Shown here one piece after another: positions 11,785-24,253 of a stretch of 64,000 nucleotides of DNA; the first letter of the stretch is position 1, and every line of letters begins with the position of its first letter. The notes beneath the pieces are model-generated. The model saw only the letters and a list, made by a program, of their open reading frames with translations, searched no databases and had not been told where the DNA came from. The stretch is from Diphasiastrum complanatum. Taxonomy: Eukaryota; Streptophyta; Lycopodiopsida; Lycopodiales; Lycopodiaceae. The stretch spans positions 56,458,728 through 56,522,727 of the forward strand of contig CM055095.1 in assembly GCA_029204225.1 (NCBI GenBank), read 5' to 3'. Both the position numbers and the translations under genes were made by a program.

Positions 11785-12658
11785 TAGAAAAATATTTTTC
11801 TTGCAAAGTAAAAGCTTTAAGATGCGATGGAGGAGGTGAATATATCTCCAACAAGTTTCATAATTATTGTGAAGGTGAAAGAATAAAGAGAGAATTTTTT
11901 TGTGCCTATTCTCCATCCCAAAATGCTTCTTGGTTTCCAAGGGGAGGCTCGAACCTGGGACCAAAGAAACTTTGGATGCCAAGCCAACCAACTGAGCCAA
12001 CCCTGTTGGGTCCATCCCAAAATGGAGTAGCTGAGAGGAAAAACAGATCTTTATGTGAATGTGCTAAAACAATTTGAATAGCAGCTTCTTTTCCTATTGA
12101 ATATTGGGGTGAAGCTATAAATTGTGCAAACTATTTGTGCAATAGATTACCTCACAATGCTCTTGTTGGAAAAACACCTTTTGAAGTCTTGTTTCAGAAA
12201 AAACCTAAGGTAGATCACCTTAGAGTTTTTGGTTGTACTTGCTTTGTTAATATGCCCTTGAGAACAAGGAAAAGAGATGATCCTGATTCTGTTAAAGGGA
12301 TCATGGTTGGATATGCATCCAACAAGAAAGCTTACAGGATCTATGTTCCCTCTACCTCAACTACAATTGAGAGTAGAGATGTGATATTCTGTGAAGATCA
12401 AAAATACATTCTTGAGAAGGCCGAGTTCAAAGATTCTCATAAAGATACTCCAATCATCACCCTTGAAGATCATCATGGAGAGATGGGACCGAGATTTGAA
12501 GAGGAGTCACCTCGAATTTTTTTCACCAAGGAGATCTCAAAGAGAAAGATCCGAGCCTAGAAGGCTTACCTATGAAGATAGAGGAAAGCAAGTGGAAATC
12601 AACTCCACTAATTGTGCCTAATCAAAAACCATAGCCTTTGAAGAAAGTAGAAACAACC
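11785..12658 (+). pseudogene. Inverted integrase segment and Pol linker of copia-2
   Basis: On the opposite strand to the rest of copia-2, this segment encodes the second half of a copia integrase: YVEKYFSCKVKALRCDGGGEY (second catalytic Asp region), then VAERKNRSLCECA (catalytic Glu), EYWGEAINCANYLCNRLP, FEVLFQKKPKVDHLRVFGC, and an acidic linker to RT. A stop sits near 12076. These are the domains missing from the minus-strand series at the junction between 12663 and 11782, so a local inversion is the simplest explanation. An 85-bp SINE interrupts it at 11926-12010. Confidence 0.85.
11926..12010 (-). mobile_element. 85-bp tRNA-related SINE inside copia-2 integrase
   Basis: Read on the minus strand, the insert has a pol III A-box-like GGTTGGCTCAGTTGG, a B-box-like GGTTCGAGCC, and a short stem CCAAA-GTTTC-TTTGG between them. 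It is flanked by an exact 14-bp duplication, TCCATCCCAAAATG, at 11912-11925 and 12011-12024. The duplication matches the integrase codons on either side. A near-identical 85-bp copy is at 30781-30865. The T-stem pairing is poor and there is no normal anticodon arm, so it is not a working tRNA gene. The target duplication implies LINE-mediated insertion. Confidence 0.8.
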
Positions 12659-12662
12659 AAGT

Positions 12663-13350
12663 TTATCTAGTAAAGTCATTAATAAAGGTGACAAAACATG
12701 TTGCACCACCAATACTTTTAGAAGAGGAAAAATGTACATCTGAATGTATGAGTTCCAATGGATAAGTAGTCTTTATAAAAGACTTCTGATATGGCTTTCT
12801 GTGTGACTTTGCAATGGCACAAGCCTCACAAGGCTTGAAATCTTTAGAAAGAGATTTTGGAAGACCAATAGCCTTCTCCTTCTTAACCATAGAAGACATA
12901 GATGTAAAGTTAGGATGTCCCAACCTTCTATGCCACAACTCCTCCTTAGATAACAAAACAACTTCACAAAGGTTTGCATTCTCATAAGAATTCAACTTAA
13001 AAATTCCACCACATCTAGTTCCATCAACAAGGATCTCATCTTTTCTCTTGATAAAACAAGTATTGGAGTTGAACTTTACATCACAACCATTATCAAGCAA
13101 CTTTTCCACACTAATTAAGTTCTTTGTAAGTTTTGGAATGAAAAGAACATTAGAAAGTGCAAGAACTTTTGAAGAAGCAAGTTTCAATGGAATGTTGCCA
13201 ATTCCTTCTATTGGACACTCATGATCATGATCATTAGGTGTGTAAATAGATCTCTTGAGTCCTTTGAAAGGTAAGATTGAGTCAAATGACTCCTTTGAAC
13301 AGCACATATGTGAAGAGGTCCACTGTCTATGTACCAAGCTCCATCTTTCT
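12663..13350 (-). pseudogene. Copia-2 protease, gag-pre-integrase and integrase N-terminus
   Basis: Reading leftward: GAWYIDSG (protease active site, about 13345-13325), a one-base frame change, then SSHMCCSKESFDS, GIGNIPLKLAS, LIPKLTKNLISV-type sequence, and the zinc-binding gag-pre-integrase (LWHRRLGHPNFTSM ... CEACAIAKSHRKPY). The integrase opens with LELIHSDV (first catalytic Asp) and GATCFVTFINDFTR, then is cut off at about 12663. The remainder of integrase is inverted to the left. Confidence 0.9.
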
Positions 13351-14284
13351 TGAAAGGTGATGAAGAAAAATTGGACACCATAAGTGATCCTTCTCCATCA
13401 CTTGCAACAGAATTTTCTTCAATCTCTTTGGAGAGATTAGCTTGCTTGAGTTGGTTTTTCTTCTTAAAGCAATTAGAGGCATAGTGTCCCTTTTTGCTTC
13501 AGAAGAAGCACTTCACTTTCTTCTTCTTGGTTTTTGAGTTAGAGGGATGAGATGTTTCATCCTCTTCACCATCTTGATCTCGATCTTTGGCTTTTTCTTT
13601 GTTGTATGCTTGAGAGAATTGGTTCTTACTCCTTCCTTTCTACTTGCCTTTGACAAAGAGGGCTTTGTCACTTCCACCATGTTCAAGTTTGTTCATCCTG
13701 GAGAGTTTATAGCTTTGTCTAGATTCTTCAGAAATAAGAATTCCTTGGAGAGTTTCTAGATTAGGTAGCTCCTCCTTAATAGCAAAAGACTGAACAAGAT
13801 TATCATAGTCATCTCTCAAGCCATTCAGTATGACTTGAACTAGCTCAACTTGGTTAATGGTAACACCAACACAGGAAAGCTCTCTATGTAAATCTTTAAC
13901 TCTCAGAACATAGCTAGATGCACTCTCTTCACTTCTTTGGAAACTTTGGAAAATATAATTCCCAAGAGTGAGTATTCTAGAAGTATTCTTTGCTTCATAG
14001 ATGGTCTTTAGTGCATCCCAAGCTTCTTTGGCTGTAGTGCAAGATCCTATCTCTCTCAAAATTTTATTAGATACATCCATCTTAATGAAATGTAGAGCCA
14101 TTCTAGCTCTCTTCTTATATTTAGGAATTTCAACCTATGCTTGAGGCTCCTCCTCAACACCAAGCACAATATCCATAACATCCTGGAGAATCAAAGCAGA
14201 CTCCATTCTTAACTTCCAAATTGAGTAATTAGAAGTGTTTAGTCTTTCACTGGCTTCTAGAAGATATCCTCCCTGAGATGCCAT
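13351..14284 (-). pseudogene. Copia-2 gag
   Basis: The ATG at 14284-14282 begins MASQGGYLLEAS and continues NYSIWKLRMESAL, the usual start of a copia Gag. A TAG lies near 14137. Sense resumes with KEAWDALKTIYEAKN, ILTLGNYIFQSFQ, VLNGLRDDYDNLV-type sequence and ELPNLETLQGILISEE, then a basic tail. The zinc knuckle near 13510-13470 reads CFF-stop-SKKGHYASNC: the second cysteine codon has become TGA. This Gag would have packaged element RNA. Confidence 0.85.
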
Positions 14285-15033
14285 TATAATGAAGACTTCT
14301 TAGTTATTGGATTGAGATATGTTTGAGCTTGTTCCTATCAGACTTAGAGTTGCTGCTCTCTTTCACTATAGGTATTTTCAAGGTTGAACTACCTTCCTAT
14401 GTGAAACACTTGCAACTATATATGAGATGAATCTCAAATATTCAACAAGACAAGTTATCTAGATCAGACACAAAAAGTGGTTTGAGACACTTTGGCTGGT
14501 TTGAATCCTACTTTTGAAATGCTTCAAAAGAAAATACTATTGACACTCAGAAGGCTCAAAGGGTGTTCAAATACTTCAAACTCAGTCTTGATCTACAATT
14601 TCTTGTGTTGGATGCTCAAAACAATGGATTCAGAACAAAGGATAATTGAATCAAATCAAAATGCTATCACTCGGATTTTGGACCTATCCCTATCCTCTTT
14701 AAGAGCTTATAACTCTTGCTAGACACATCAGATTGATTTGGTTTCAATTTCTATGGAAAGACAGATCAAAAGCTTTCCATCAAGCTATAAACACTGTTAT
14801 CTTTGGATCTATAAGTAAGGAGAACAAAGGGACTGAGAAACTTTGGTTTTCACATGTGCGGAATTCCAGAATTTTGTACTTCCTCAATTCAGGTCTAAAA
14901 ATTCAGTTCAAGTCTAATTTGATCCAAATACACTTCAGAGAAGGGTTAGAAAAAGTGCAAAAGTGCTTTTTTGTTTGATTTAGCTCTCAGTTTCTTGTAC
15001 AATCAGAGTTGTTAGCATGCAAAGCTTAATGCG
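14285..15033 (-). other. Copia-2 untranslated leader
   Basis: About 750 bp lies between the primer-binding site and the gag ATG. It has no coding domain; apparent plus-strand frames here show no family resemblance. Confidence 0.5.
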
Positions 15034-15045
15034 GCTCTGATACCA
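15034..15045 (-). promoter_or_regulatory. Copia-2 primer-binding site
   Basis: On the minus strand it reads TGGTATCAGAGC, complementary to the 3' end of plant initiator tRNA-Met, and immediately follows the LTR end ...TTTTGTCA. This fixes the LTR boundary at 15046. Confidence 0.92.
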
Positions 15046-15386
15046 TGACAAAATTTCCAGATTCACACATGTGAGGAATGTCCACAAGAGTGACTGATCT
15101 TAATTAAGCTTTGTGATTGGCACTATAACCTGATTCTAGATTGATTAACAAAATCTAGTTAAGAAGAAATGGCTAATCCACAATCTAGCATGATAATCAA
15201 CAGAATATAATAGCAATGATCAAATAATGAAAAAATACAAGATTTCAATGTATGAGCATTAGTCTCAATATGAGTTAGAGAGAGAGACCTAGAGAGATAA
15301 CAAGCAATATTTGTTTAGATCCAAAATGACATGAGATAGCTACAAAACTTTGGTTCTTCGTCATTGATTGTGTGGAGAGCTACACA
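15046..15386 (-). repeat. Copia-2 5' LTR (portion shared with 3' LTR)
   Basis: The shared portion is about 341 bp. The real LTR may extend further right, because the 3' copy is truncated by a deletion at its matching edge. A candidate outer end is around 15770-15790, but this is unproven. Confidence 0.75.
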
Positions 15387-16214
15387 TATTTATGGAGATT
15401 GAGGTAGCTCGAGGTAGAATCATATCTATCCATTCCAAAATGACATCTAGAGTCTATGTGACATTTGTCACTTGTCATGCATGAAATTCTACCAACTTTT
15501 ACAAGTGTACTAGTTCTAACTAGAAATGTCCAAGTCATCATGCATGTGTCCATTAAACTTTGTGCATGCCTTGCATGTCACTATGGATCACTTACAATTA
15601 ATGCATGTGAGTTGCCACGAGTTTCTACAAGCATAATCATGTTAATTCTATGTCTACAAACTATATGCAAGTTGAATTTACCAAACTAGATAATACATAA
15701 CCATGTAGCTCGAGTTCTATGTAGGCCAAACTTGGCATTTTGCATTAATGAGCTACATACTTGCATGGTACAACATTTGTAGCAAGCCAAGAAATCAATA
15801 TGGATTGTTTTTCAATTTTAACACCAAGAAGAGCAGATATCTGGTCTGATTTCATGACATCAGCAGATGCACTCTAGGTCGTGGCTAATCTGCCACTCTT
15901 GTATTTCGTGATTAGTTGTAGATGTTTAATTACTCTAATCTAGAAGCTACATGACACGACTATATACCTTCTGGTTGATGCATGATACAAGATATAGTCT
16001 AATGCTAGTAAGCAAGACACACATACAGAATACATAATAGAAGTCTGCCTGCAAGCGAGACAAGTTTTGTAAGCAGGATCCACAGAGATCTAAGTAGCCT
16101 GCTAGTAAGCGAGACATCACTCGTGGGAGAGCACCGCATCTCTCACGCCAATGCGCTGCGTGGGTCTGTCATATAGCGCACGAAAAACTAGAAGAACAAT
16201 AGATGATATTCTTC
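15387..16214. other. Unassigned sequence between copia-2 and copia-3
   Basis: It holds possible outer LTR sequence of copia-2 at the left and a short direct repeat, GCCTGC(A/T)AG(T)AAGCGAGACA, at about 16048 and 16097. No gene was recognised. It replaces the missing 3' end and 3' LTR of copia-3. Confidence 0.4.
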
Positions 16215-17442
16215 TAGTTGATAGCAGGTGCCTCAACCAAATTGCCTCCTTAGTAGCATTCATGGTAGCAATGTATTCTGATTCGATTGATAATAATGCT
16301 ATTGAGGTCTGCTTCCGGCTGTTCCAAGAGATTGGGCCTTGATTGTATAAAAATACAAATCCAGAAGTCAATTTTTTGATATCAATGTCCCCTGTCCAAT
16401 CTGCATCTGTGTATGTTTCTAGAATATTGACAACTGTTTCTATAGCATATGCTGAGATGTTTGGTTGTTTGGATGTATTTCATGACCTTTAAAAGTGCTT
16501 TCCAATTGGCTAGGCCTGGATTTGATAGGAACTGGCTGAGTGAACTGATTGAATATGCAATGTCAGGTCGAGTGCAGATCATTGCATACATCAATGAGCT
16601 GATGATGGAGTGAAAATGATATTTCTTCATTTCCTCCTTCTCTTCCTCGGTTTGAGAAAATTGTTCCTTTGACAACTTAAGTCCAGGGTTGAGTGGAAAG
16701 TAGCTTGGTTTGCAGTTGGCCATTCCATACTTTTCCAGCACATTTGTGAGATATCTCTGCTGGCTAATAAAAATTAGTTTGCTGGGTTGAATTCAAAAAA
16801 TTTTGATTCCGAGAATCGTGAGATGGATCCATATCAGTAATATTGTACTCCTTGGCTAGCATCATTTGGTGTCCTTCATCAGATTCAGATTGTTACTGAA
16901 TAATAGAGTATCATCAACATAGAGAGTGATGATCACGAAGAAATTCAATACAAATTTGAAGTAGACATTCGAATATGCTGAGTTTGGAATAAAACCATTC
17001 TCAATAAGAAATGCATTTATTTTATGGAACCAGGCTCTGGGTGACTGTTTTAGCCCATAGAGTGCCTTGTGAATTTTGCATAGTTGCTTACCCCTCAGCT
17101 CGTATCTTTTTGGCTGTGACATACAAATTTCTTCTTCAATGGTACCATTGAAAAAAGCAGTATGGATATCCATTGGATGGACTTCAAGATTTGCCGCAGC
17201 TGCAAAGGAGAGTAGTAATCTGATGGAAGCATGCTTGACAACTTGGCTGGAGGTTTTGGAATAGTCTAGATATGGAATCTAGGAATAGCCTTTGGCAACC
17301 AATCTGGCTTTGTACCGATTTAGTTTTCCTTCAGCATCATACTTCACCTTGAATATCCATTTGTATGGAATCGGATTTCTATCCGTCCACGTTTGATTCT
17401 CCATTAGAGAGTCAGATTATGGGTCCATTGCTGCTTTCCAAT
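16215..17442 (-). pseudogene. Copia-3 RT and RNase H (distal half of a split element)
   Basis: Reading leftward from 17442: [67 protein letters not shown], the catalytic ITLYVDDTLLFS, then after a break MLEKYGMANCKPSYFPL, TRPDIAYSISSLSQFLSNP, and RNase H GPISWNSRKQTSIALLSIESEYIA. It ends abruptly after WLRHLL at about 16215, so the last RNase H residues, polypurine tract and 3' LTR are missing. Its upstream half (gag to integrase and linker) is at 24254-26509, on the other side of copia-4. Confidence 0.9.
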
Positions 17443-18265
17443 TGTTGAAATTCTAATCTTCTCCTACTCATCCCTTCGCCCTCCTTCTACTCTCAAGAAT
17501 TCTATCTCTCAGAATCAGTCTACAGAAATACACGCAAAGTAAGAAACAGTCAGAACCGCAAAGCTATCACCAGACCGAAGAGAACCGTTAAATCAATGTT
17601 TACAAAAAAGCACGACTCAAACCGCAAACTGCAAGAAACCGCAAACCGCAAGGGAGTCGTTAAAACCCATAGGTTACCATCTACAAGCACTTGTGGAATC
17701 TTGTCGACCACCGCAAGTGACCTTCTTATGATCTCCTACAAATGACCAGAGTCAACTCTCCTCAACCATTTTTAAATCTAAGCAACCTACTTACGGTTAT
17801 CAACGAAGTCAACCAATGACGACGATTTATGAGTTTCTACAAAGTCAACTAACAACGGTTGACCCATCTCATTGTTTAGCTCCGTGAGTTATCACTTACG
17901 ATTATCAACGAAGGAAACAAACGATCAACAGGTGATCGAACGACCAGCGGTTGTTCAAACGATTGCGAATAGACTACGACCATCACGACCTACATCCTTG
18001 CACTACGACGCATACGGAGGATACATTACTCTGTACTTCTCCTCCTTCATGACGCTTTAATAACGGATCTACGGATCTTGTTTAAATGACTGTTAATCAT
18101 CTTGTAAACTGTAATTACAATAAATCAAAAGACTTTGACAGCTATAAATATATATCTGAGTGAAGAGAAGGGGAGATAAGTGTTGTTGAGTTGAACAATC
18201 TGTATGCATAGAGTGATCAAACGACCAAAAGGTCTTAAGTAACTAGCTCCTTAGAGTTAGTGATT

Positions 18266-18356
<91 letters not shown>

Positions 18357-18832
18357 AGAACTATAGCTATTGTTTTGAGTCTATAATTAGGAGCACGCGC
18401 TTATCATTGCTTTTGTATTGTGTTTTGATTCTCTTTCATATATACAGATTCACTAATGTTCAATCCTTACGTTCTTGATTGACTGCAATTGTCTCTCTCA
18501 CTTCCTTGCACACAAACACGGTTATCAGAGACAAAGGATCGCATGGCTGTCCAAGACGCCTAATGCCTCGCAATATTTCTTTTACGACAGTCTCAGACTC
18601 CTACTATGATAACCCAAAAGGATAACAAGCTTTTGATTTTGTTCCCTAGTCAATCCACATTCCTGAATTCGCAGTTATTACCGTGTTCGTAGTCTTCATT
18701 GTTTTTTTTTTAACTGTTGGTAGAGACATAATTTTACATCGTAATTGTCTCTCTCGTGTTTAGCTTCCATCACAGCTCCACTGCAGTCGCAATCAATCAT
18801 ATACCAAGTAGACTATCGTTCATACACCAACA
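17443..18832 (+). repeat. Copia-4 5' LTR (1390 bp)
   Basis: It starts TGTTGAAATTC and ends ACCAACA. It contains a TATA box (TATAAATA, 18143-18150) and a (GA)43 tract at 18269-18354, downstream of the TATA box and thus potentially in the transcribed part. It is closely similar to 22975-24253 apart from indels. Confidence 0.93.
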
Positions 18833-18836
18833 GAAG

Positions 18837-18848
18837 TGGTATCAGAAC
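18837..18848 (+). promoter_or_regulatory. Copia-4 primer-binding site
   Basis: TGGTATCAGAAC lies four bases after the LTR end. It matches the initiator tRNA-Met complement except at the penultimate base. Confidence 0.9.
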
Positions 18849-18926
18849 CTTGATTTAGTGGATTACTAGAGTCCAGGATCTTTTTCGAAAGCTATTCTAA
18901 ATTGTTTGAGTATAATTTCGATCACT

Positions 18927-19830
18927 ATGGAATGCACCTCAGAGATCTGCTTGATCAATAAATTCAACGGAGATGACTTCCACATGTGGAAGTTCAAAAT
19001 GAGAATGATCCTGATTGAAAAGGAGTTATGGAAATACATTAACGACTTTATAGCCAGACCGGCATAACCCGAACAGCTCCCAACTTGGGAAGCCAAGGAT
19101 GGCAAGGCTCTTGCCATTGTATCTGTAAACCTTAAAGACACTCAAATTGCTCATGTATCCAACTGCACTACTTCCAAAGAAGCATGGAATACACTCACCA
19201 GCATCTACGAGACCTCAAGTGTCTCGACTCGCCTCTTCTTGAGGAAGAAGGTACTAACACTCAGAATGAGTGAAAGCACCTCAATCAACAACCATCTGAA
19301 TGAGTTCAAACAATTGATGAACCAATTGGCTGCAATAGGTTCCCCTATATCAGAAGAAGACTCTACCATGTCTATTCTTGCCAGTCTTCCATCCTCCTAC
19401 GATAATTTAGTGTTGCTTGTGAGCAATACCCCTACGCTATCTTTTCAAAAATTGACAGCAAGCTTGTTGCAGGAAGAAGTCAGGAGGAAAAGCTTGTCCA
19501 CATCTATGAGTACCAAATCCATGGCACTCTATTCAAACAAGTAGCAATCCAAGAAGAAGAAAGGCTTCAAGGATAAGAAGACAAAGGCATAACAGCCAAC
19601 AACATCACAACCACAACAACAACAATAGTATAGTCACTCATTATCCAAACCAGGCTATTTTGTAGATATTGCAAAAGAACCAACTACGACATCAAGGACT
19701 GTCGCATCCTCAAGCACAATGAAGCAAAGAAGAAGATGCAACAACACCAAGAAGCCAACCCTAACACAGTCAAATAATCTCAAGATGAAGAGAAGGCGCT
19801 GATGGTAAAAGATCAATCCAGTAGACATGC
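18927..19830 (+). pseudogene. Copia-4 gag
   Basis: The ATG at 18927 begins a copia Gag: LINKFNGDDFHMWKFKMRMI, LWKYI, then TAA near 19065 (Gln position likely), LAIVSVNLKDTQIAHVSNC, EAWNTLTSIYE, FLRKKVLTLRMSE, HLNEFKQLMNQLAAIG, LASLPSSYDNLV. A TAG follows at about 19542 and the lysine-rich tail is broken. The zinc knuckle is degraded and only partly readable (around 19660-19700). Confidence 0.88.
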
Positions 19831-19835
19831 CCATC

Positions 19836-21325
19836 ATTAGTATCTCGACTCAAGTGCTTCTCAGCACATGATACCATGCAAGGACCTCTTCTCTACACTC
19901 ACAGCTAGAGAATCAAAGTACATTTTCTTTGGTGGCTCCAGTTCACACCTAGTTGAAGGCCAAGGGTCTATTCAACTGCAATTCTCTGATGGCATCACTA
20001 GGCATCTTAATGGAGTACTTTATGTACCCAAATTAACATAGAACCTTTTATCTATTAGCAAGATTATAGATCAGGGCTATAGAGCTTTGTTCACTGCCAA
20101 CCAATGTACTATTTTAGATGAGAACTTAACGGAAATCCTCTCTGTTTACAAGGAAAGAAATTTGTACATACTGATTCATGACGCTGCACTTTCTGTGAGT
20201 TGTTCAGATGCAAATTTATGGCATCAGAGATTAGGTCATTTAAGCATGCGTTCAATCTTGTATATGCATCACAATAAAATGGTCAAGGACATGAATATAA
20301 TTGTTGTTAGCACAGCTAATCAGACTATCTGTGAAAATTGTCTACTAGGAAAACAACCTGGAACAAGATTTCCCAAAGGACAAGCCAAAAGGGCTAAGTC
20401 CATCTTGTCACTGATACACAGTGACTTGTGTGGTCCTATGAGCATACCTTCATTAGGTCAAGCTCTGTATTTTATCACATTCATTGATTATTACTCCCAA
20501 TTTGCCAGTGTAATGTTTATTAAGGACAAGTCAGAAGCATTTTGTTGCTTCAAAGACTTCAAGCAATACGTTGAAAATCAAACTGGTCAGAGGATCAAGG
20601 CCCTACGGTCCAATTCAAGGGGAGAGTTATTGTCAAATGAGATGAAGGACTACCTATCTTCATGTGGTGTGCACCACCAGTTTACTACGAGCTACACTCC
20701 ACAACTAAACATAGTAGCAGAGCGGAAGAACCACACTTTGGAAGCTGCACGATCCATGACAACAAATTCGCATTTGCCTCAAACCTTTTGGGCGGAAGCT
20801 ATCTCTACGGCTTGTTATTTGCAAAATTACTCTAGCACTAAAGCGGTTGATTCCAAGACACCGCTTGAAGCCTACTATGGTTACAAACCAAGTTTGAAAT
20901 GCTTGCGTGTTTTTGGATGTGTCTACTATGCACAAGTGTCATCTGATCTGAGAAAGAAGCTGGACCCAGTAAGTTGTAAAAGCATCTTCATCGGCTATTC
21001 AAATTCACACAAGGCATATCGTGTTTACAATGTGGTTACGGGCCAGATCTCGGTCAGTCATGATGTTGTCTTCCTTGAAGACAAACATTACGATTTCAAA
21101 GAGAAGCAACCAATACAAGAGACTGCCATAGCAGCTCCAACTTCTAGCAATAGGCTACGACCTATGATTGTTCAAGCAACGAAGTTCATCCCAATGGCTC
21201 CACTTATCGTCGATGGGCCTAGACCCATGATCGTTCAACCGCAAAATACTACGGTCCTAATCATTCACCAAGGAGAATCGTCTGATCAAGCACCTGCAGT
21301 GCAAAAATCTATGAGACAACGATAG
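19836..21325 (+). pseudogene. Copia-4 protease and integrase
   Basis: The protease reads stop-YLDSSASQHM: the usual Trp before the site is TAG, and the D-S-G triad is D-S-S. The next frame is open from 20087 for 412 codons: gag-pre-integrase (LWHQRLGHLSM ... CENCLLGKQPG), integrase IHSDLCGPM (first Asp), then LRSNSRGELLS, where the second catalytic Asp appears as Asn, and VAERKNHTLEAA (Glu). It ends in FGCVYYAQ and a Pro-rich linker. Integrase joins element DNA to the host; the changed Asp should abolish that. Confidence 0.92.
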
Positions 21326-21339
21326 CAGCCTGACCGTTT

Positions 21340-22955
21340 CACCCCTCAGGCTTTCATCAGTCATGATTAACCGTCCACCATAGCAAAAGCACTGTCAATG
21401 CCCAATGCAGACAAATGGAAAGCTGCCATGGATGTTGAGTATCAATCTCTAATGAAAAACAAGACCTAGAGTCTTGTCATTCCTCCTACATGTGTAAAGC
21501 CAATTGATTCTAAATGAATCTTTAAGCTGAAGATTAAGCCAGATGGATCTATATCCAAATGGGAAGCTAGACTGGTAGTTAAAGGTTTTGAGCAAGTATA
21601 TGGGATAGACCACATTGAGACCTTCAGTCCAGTAGTAAAACATCAGTCTATTCGTACTCTATTGGCTATATCTGCTGTAGAAGATCTGGATATTCACCAG
21701 ACGGACGTCCCGACAATATTCCTACATTGATACATACAAGAAGGTGTCTACATCTATCAACATGAAGGTTACATCCCTCAAGGCAAGGAACGTCTACTAT
21801 GCAAATTGCACAAGGCATTATATGGTCTGAAGCAAGTTCCAAGGGCCTAGTATGATAGAATAAATTGCTTCTTGTTGCAGCACAACTTTACCTCCTGCAC
21901 CGCAGATTCAAACGTGTATCTAAAACCAAAGGCGCCAAGCTATGTTATAATAGCACTATACATTGATGATTCCCTAATCATCAGCAATTCAAATCAGTTG
22001 CTGCAAGAAACTAAGTCCTTACTCTCATCAGAGTTTGAGATGACTGATTTAGGTCCAGTCCATTACCTATTTGGAATGGAGATTCACAGAGATCGCGCGA
22101 GCAGAAGAATCACCATAAGCCAATAATCCTAAGAATCACCATAAGCTAATAATCCTACCTAATTAATGTACTTCGAAGATACGACATGGAAGATTGCAAG
22201 ACCATAGACACTCCTATGGATCCAGGATGCAAGCTATCCAAAGACATGTGTCCCAAAATAAAGGCAGATCAGCAAGAAATATGCAATTACCCTTATCAGT
22301 CTACCATAAGTTCTCTCATTACACGACCTGATGGAACATATGCTGTAAGCACGTTGTCACAATTCATGTCCAAATCAGGCCTACAATACTAGAAAGCTCT
22401 ACAAAGAGTTCTAAAGTACATTCAATCCTCAAAGCACTATGTCTTGAGTTAAATGGAAATACAGAAGTTGCACTCTCATTGATTACCTATTCTGATTCAG
22501 ACTGGGCAGGAGACACAGATACCAGAAAATTCACCTGTGGCTACATTTGCTTTCTTGCAGGAGGACCCATTTCATGGAATAGTAGGAAGCAAAAATGCAT
22601 TTCATTATCCTCTACAGAATCAAAATATGTCGCAGCTACGTCAGCAGTGAAGGAGATTTTATGGCTTAGAAGACTACTACAGGATCTGAGATTCCCACAA
22701 ATTGGTCCAACTATACTCCAGTGCGACAATCAGAGTTGTATAGCTCTGTCATTGAACCGACAAACTCACACAAGGACCAAACATATAGAGGTTCAACTTC
22801 ATTTTCTCAGAGAGAAGGTTCAGAATGAAGACGTTGCACTAAGTTACTGTCACACAGACAGTATGTTGGCTGACATTCTGACAAAACCATTGTCATGGGA
22901 CAAACATTCTACTCTAGTAGAAATGTTAAATCTCAATTTGAGTCCAGATTCGTAG
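21340..22955 (+). pseudogene. Copia-4 RT and RNase H
   Basis: The frame can be followed from NADKWKAAMDVEY with stops at several conserved Trp positions (near 21466, 21515, 21849), then IHQTDVPTIFLH, YGLKQVPRA, the catalytic IALYIDDSLII, MTDLGPVHYLFGMEI, a break near 22125, DTPMDPGCKLSK and DGTYAVSTLSQFM. RNase H from 22479 is a clean 158-codon frame: YSDSDWAGDTDTRK, SSTESKYVAATS, LQCDNQSCIALS, TKHIEVQLHFL, ILTKPL. It ends just before the polypurine tract. Confidence 0.92.
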
Positions 22956-22960
22956 TAGCA

Positions 22961-22974
22961 AGCTTAAGGGGGAG
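22961..22974 (+). promoter_or_regulatory. Copia-4 polypurine tract
   Basis: AGCTTAAGGGGGAG sits immediately before the 3' LTR start TGTTGAAATT, the site that primes plus-strand synthesis in LTR elements. Confidence 0.88.

Positions 22975-24253
<1,279 letters not shown>

Larger units (their letters stand above)
10293..15386 (-). mobile_element. Copia-2: Ty1/copia retrotransposon, rearranged
   Basis: The element is read right to left: LTR (15386 to 15046, possibly extending further right), primer-binding site 15045-15034, gag, protease, gag-pre-integrase, first part of integrase, then RT and RNase H and a 3' LTR segment (10642-10293). The second part of integrase and the linker lie inverted on the plus strand at 11785-12658. 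The 3' LTR joins RNase H sequence directly with no polypurine tract, so a deletion removed the end of RNase H, the polypurine tract and perhaps the LTR start. No target duplication is clear. It is non-autonomous. Confidence 0.85.

Noticed and set aside
11926-12010. Functional tRNA gene
   Set aside because: A- and B-box-like blocks are present, but acceptor and T-stem pairing fail and no proper anticodon loop exists.
11619-12077. Plus-strand 152-codon frame as a separate gene
   Set aside because: Its first part is the antisense of copia-2 RT, the middle is inverted integrase and the end includes the SINE; it is not a gene.
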